In this document: piece by piece, positions 15,512 to 17,648 of the stretch | Position numbering within the stretch: position 1 is the first letter of the stretch | Layout: each line of letters opens with the position of its first letter | Assembly: GCA_030152105.1 (NCBI GenBank) | Contig: JASLIH010000633.1 | Location: 1 to 17,648 of the forward strand | Source: Actinomycetes bacterium | Lineage (GTDB): Bacteria; Actinomycetota; CALGFH01 | DNA length: 17,648 nt | Direction: 5' to 3' | The notes under the pieces: generated by a model | What the model saw: the letters and a program-made list of their open reading frames with translations, nothing else | The model's database searches: none | Told to the model about the DNA's origin: nothing | Program-made: the position numbers and the translations under genes

Positions 15512-16728
15512 GAGGTCCCGCCCCCGCCCTGGCCCCGCTGGGCGGCGCGGAGCTTGCGGGCGTAGGCGGCCTTGGCCTTGGCCCTGGCGGTGCGCTCGGG
15601 CTCGCCGGCCTCGATCAGCCGGTCGTAGGTCTCCTGGTCGACCTCGATCTCCAGGTGCTCGGCGTCGGCCTGGGCGGTGGCCGCGCCCGGGGCCACGTCC
15701 ACGGCCGTGGCCGCGGCGGTCGGCTCGCCCTCGGGCGAACGCGCCTCCGGGTCGCGGGCATCCGCCGCCGGCTCCCCCGCCTCCGGGGTCCCGGCTGCCG
15801 ACGGTGCCGCCGGAGCGGTCTCGGGCGCGCTGACCGCCGCCGCCGGCGTCTCCACCGACGCCGGCTCCGCGGACGTGGCGGCCGCCTGGGCGGCGCGGGC
15901 CTCGGCCTTGGCCCGGCGCATGTAGGCGGCCTTGGCCTTGGCCCTGGCGGTGCGGTCGGGCTCGCCGGCGGCCAGCAGGCGGTCGTAGGTGGCCTGGTCG
16001 ATGCCCGGCTCGACCTCGACGTCGGCCGGGCGGGCGGCAGCCGGGGCGGGCGGCGCGGGGGCGGCCTCGACCGCTCCGGCTCCGGGCTCGGTCCCCCGGT
16101 GGGGGAGCGTAGCCGAACCGGAAGGAGCCTGCCCGCGGTTGTCCACAGCCGGGCCCGCCGCTGCCGGAGCCGGGGCGGCGGCGCGCGCCTCCTCGGCGGC
16201 GGCGGCGGCCTTGGCGGCGACGGCCTGCCTGGCCTTGCGGGCGGACTCGACCTCCTTGGGCTCGACCGCGCCCTCCTCCAGCGGGTCGGGGGCTGGCACC
16301 GTGTAGGCCCAGGTGCGCAGCGTGTCCATCTCGTGGGTGAGCTGCTCGACCTGGGAGGTGGCGTACTCGAACTCCGGGCTCCAGTGGAGCGCGTCGAAGG
16401 GGCACACCTCCACGCAGATGCCGCAGTACATGCAGAGGGCGAAGTCGATCGCGAACCGGTCCAGGATGTTGCGGGTCCGGGCCCGGCCGCCCTCCTTGGG
16501 CGCGACCTGCTCCTTGTGGGAGTCGATGTAGATGCACCAGTCCGGGCACTCGCGCGCGCAGAGCATGCACACGGTGCAGTTCTCCTCGATGAGCGCGATC
16601 ACCCCCCTGGTGCGGGCGGGCAGGTCCGGCTTGACGTGCGGGTACTGCCGGGTCGCGGCGGGCCTGGTCATCGTCTTGAAGGTGACGCCGAGCCCCTTGA
16701 GCAGCCCGACTCCCTTGAGCGCCGGCAT
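15508..16728 (-). CDS. nuoI: NADH-quinone oxidoreductase subunit I with a long repeat-bearing C-terminal extension
   Basis: Peripheral-arm iron-sulfur subunit. Residues 1-145 are a normal NuoI with two [4Fe-4S] motifs: C51/C54/C57/C61 in [14 protein letters not shown] and C99/C102/C105/C109 in [12 protein letters not shown]. These clusters carry electrons toward quinone. The protein then continues to 406 residues, whereas typical NuoI has about 160-220. The tail has an Ala/Glu/Lys-rich helix (about 155-185), an Ala/Pro-rich linker with an atypical island (196-215), a 30-residue motif (243-272), an acidic Ala/Pro/Glu linker, a second copy (363-392), and a Gly-rich end. The ATG at 16728 directly follows the nuoH stop (TAGATG), with GAGGTGGGG upstream as ribosome site. 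The tail is read in one frame to the nuoJ overlap, so it is not a frameshift artefact. The ferredoxin part resembles, by recall, NuoI2 of Streptomyces. Confidence 0.93.
   Translation of the reverse strand: MPALKGVGLLKGLGVTFKTMTRPAATRQYPHVKPDLPARTRGVIALIEENCTVCMLCARECPDWCIYIDSHKEQVAPKEGGRARTRNILDRFAIDFALCMYCGICVEVCPFDALHWSPEFEYATSQVEQLTHEMDTLRTWAYTVPAPDPLEEGAVEPKEVESARKARQAVAAKAAAAAEEARAAAPAPAAAGPAVDNRGQAPSGSATLPHRGTEPGAGAVEAAPAPPAPAAARPADVEVEPGIDQATYDRLLAAGEPDRTARAKAKAAYMRRAKAEARAAQAAATSAEPASVETPAAAVSAPETAPAAPSAAGTPEAGEPAADARDPEARSPEGEPTAAATAVDVAPGAATAQADAEHLEIEVDQETYDRLIEAGEPERTARAKAKAAYARKLRAAQRGQGGGGTS
15553..15642 (-). repeat. NuoI tail motif, copy 2 (residues 363-392)
   Basis: The motif reads [18 protein letters not shown], then [12 protein letters not shown]. 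It is identical to copy 1 at 23 of 30 residues. At DNA level 15562-15609 matches 15922-15969 at 47 of 48 bases. Predicted form by eye is a short acidic/aromatic helix, a GEP turn, and a basic helix. Confidence 0.85.
15913..16002 (-). repeat. NuoI tail motif, copy 1 (residues 243-272)
   Basis: The motif reads [18 protein letters not shown], then [12 protein letters not shown] and further basic residues. It lies exactly 360 bp (120 codons) upstream of copy 2 in reading direction. The linker between the copies shows no such similarity, so only the motif is duplicated or conserved. Confidence 0.85.
16085..16150 (-). other. Atypical island inside the nuoI linker, with hairpin
   Basis: This segment encodes [20 protein letters not shown], unlike the surrounding Ala/Pro/Glu linker. 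It contains a perfect small hairpin, TCCCCC (16092-16097), GGT, GGGGGA (16101-16106), followed by GCGTAGCC. The 10-mer GGGGGAGCGT also occurs on the - strand of the hairpin at the end of the permease gene. A small dispersed repeat inserted in frame is one explanation. TTGTCCACA at 16139-16147 matches an actinobacterial DnaA-box form, probably by chance. Confidence 0.35.
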
Positions 16729-17648
16729 CTAGATCCCCACCTCGTACACCTTGAGGAACCCGACCACCAGGAGCAGGGCCAGCGACACCGGCACCAGCCG
16801 CAGCCAGGCGAACGACTGGAGCTGGTCCTCGCGCAGCCGCGGGTAGGTGGAACGGGCCCAGATGACCACGAACGACAGGGCCAGCACCTTGGCCGCCAGC
16901 CACCACGGCCCGTCCAGGAACGGCCCCTTCCAGCCCCCGAGGAACAGGGTGGCGGCGATGGCCGCCTGCGACACGATCCCCGCGTACTCGGTGAGCAGGA
17001 AGAACGCGAACCGCAGCCCGCTGTACTCGGTGATGTGGCCGAAGACCAGCTCGGAGTCGGCCACCGGCATGTCGAACGGCGGCCGGGTCAGCTCGGCCAG
17101 CGCGGCGGTGCCGTAGACGAAGAACCCGATCACCAGCGGCCCCACGATGTAGCCCCACCAGCCCTGACGCTCCACGATCACGGCCAGGTCGGCCGACCCG
17201 GCCTGCATGGCCACGGCGGCCGCGGCCAGGACCAGCGGCAGCTCGTAGGCGATCAGCTGGGCGGCGGCCCGGATCCCGCCCATCAGCGAGTACTTGTTGG
17301 CGCTGGACCAGGCGGCCATCAGCACCCCGATGACGCTCACGCTGGAAAGGGCCAGGGTGACGAACAGCCCGACGTCGGAGCGGATCGGGACCAGGTCGGG
17401 GCCGTAGGGGATGAAGCCGAAGACCAGGATGGCCGGGATCAGGGCGACCGCCGGGGCGAGGGCGAACACCCACTTGTCGGCCGCCCGCGGGATGATCGAC
17501 TCCTTCTGGACGAACTTGATCCCGTCGGCCACCAGCTGGAGCACGCCGTGGAAGCGGCCGGCCTCCATCGGGCCGAGCCTGGCCTGCATGTGGGCCATCA
17601 CCTTGTGCTCCATGTACCCGACGACCAGGGGGAAGGTCAGGAAGATGG
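16729..17648 (-). CDS. nuoH: NADH-quinone oxidoreductase subunit H, 5' end outside the window
   Basis: About 305 residues are visible; the frame is open through the right edge (IFLTFPLVVGY precedes the internal Met at 17613), so the true start is outside. NuoH forms the quinone-binding junction between the peripheral and membrane arms. Seen: EHKVMAHMQARLGPMEAGRF near the visible N-terminus, LQLVADGIKFVQKE, AYELPLVLAAA, and the quinone-site loop LTRPPFDMPVADSELVFG then HITEYSGLRFAFF. Compared with E. coli NuoH, the loop glutamate of PEAE is Val here (PVAD), while the flanking Asp and two Glu are kept; GPNRVG is replaced by GPMEAG. From memory these variants are typical of the second, NADH-module-less nuo cluster of Streptomyces. 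The stop abuts the nuoI ATG. Confidence 0.94.
   Translation of the reverse strand, partial: IFLTFPLVVGYMEHKVMAHMQARLGPMEAGRFHGVLQLVADGIKFVQKESIIPRAADKWVFALAPAVALIPAILVFGFIPYGPDLVPIRSDVGLFVTLALSSVSVIGVLMAAWSSANKYSLMGGIRAAAQLIAYELPLVLAAAAVAMQAGSADLAVIVERQGWWGYIVGPLVIGFFVYGTAALAELTRPPFDMPVADSELVFGHITEYSGLRFAFFLLTEYAGIVSQAAIAATLFLGGWKGPFLDGPWWLAAKVLALSFVVIWARSTYPRLREDQLQSFAWLRLVPVSLALLLVVGFLKVYEVGI

Noticed and set aside
16139..16147. TTGTCCACA, a DnaA-box-like 9-mer
   Set aside because: It is a single copy inside nuoI with no cluster of boxes, no AT-rich unwinding region and no replication genes, so an origin is not supported.
1..17648. tRNA, rRNA, CRISPR arrays, insertion sequences, prophage or integrase genes
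   Set aside because: None found: no cloverleaf-like or rRNA-like stretch, no regularly spaced repeats beyond the nuoI pair, and no transposase or integrase motifs in any frame.

Overview
The window is very GC-rich (roughly 70% or more by eye), uses many GTG starts, and encodes protein families typical of high-GC Gram-positive bacteria: an ECF42-like sigma factor with its DGPF partner, a DesK/NarL-type two-component pair, a VapBC pair, and a Nuo membrane arm of the type I recall from Streptomyces and Frankia relatives. I infer a member of the Actinomycetota. Genus cannot be told from the sequence alone.

Layout. On the + strand from the left edge: a YajQ-family nucleotide-binding protein (66-554); a DGPF/YCII-like protein followed by its ECF42-like sigma factor (649-2311), preceded by a bipartite promoter-like motif; and an APC-superfamily permease (2345-3661) whose last codons form a strong hairpin. 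Convergent to this, on the - strand, is the membrane protease HtpX (3675-4520). A 311-bp divergent intergenic region carries a 10-bp direct repeat around a palindrome. It separates htpX from a NatAB-like ABC exporter pair on the + strand (4832-6945), whose two genes overlap by 4 bp.

From 6970 to the right edge everything is on the - strand. First comes a DesK-like histidine kinase with a NarL-family response regulator (6970-8873, 4-bp overlap). Next is a VapBC toxin-antitoxin pair (9055-9680, 4-bp overlap) with its own operator-like inverted repeat and a promoter that appears leaderless. Then comes the distal part of a respiratory complex I operon in transcription order nuoH (5' end outside the window), nuoI, nuoJ, nuoK, nuoL, nuoM, nuoN (17648 down to 9712). 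The Nuo genes are tightly packed (from a 4-bp overlap to gaps of about 21 bp), and the three antiporter-like subunits keep the expected lysine and glutamate residues of the proton path.

The most unusual item is NuoI. After a normal two-[4Fe-4S] ferredoxin domain it carries an extra tail of about 240 residues. The tail is an Ala/Pro/Glu-rich linker holding two copies, exactly 120 residues apart, of a basic 30-residue helical motif I cannot assign to a family. The NuoH and NuoI sequences resemble the second nuo cluster of Streptomyces, which as I recall lacks nuoE/F/G, so this complex may not use NADH directly. The genes that would settle this lie beyond the right edge. Other points of interest are the ECF42-type promoter, the vapBC control region placed 31 bp after nuoN, and the repeat pair in the htpX/ABC divergent region.
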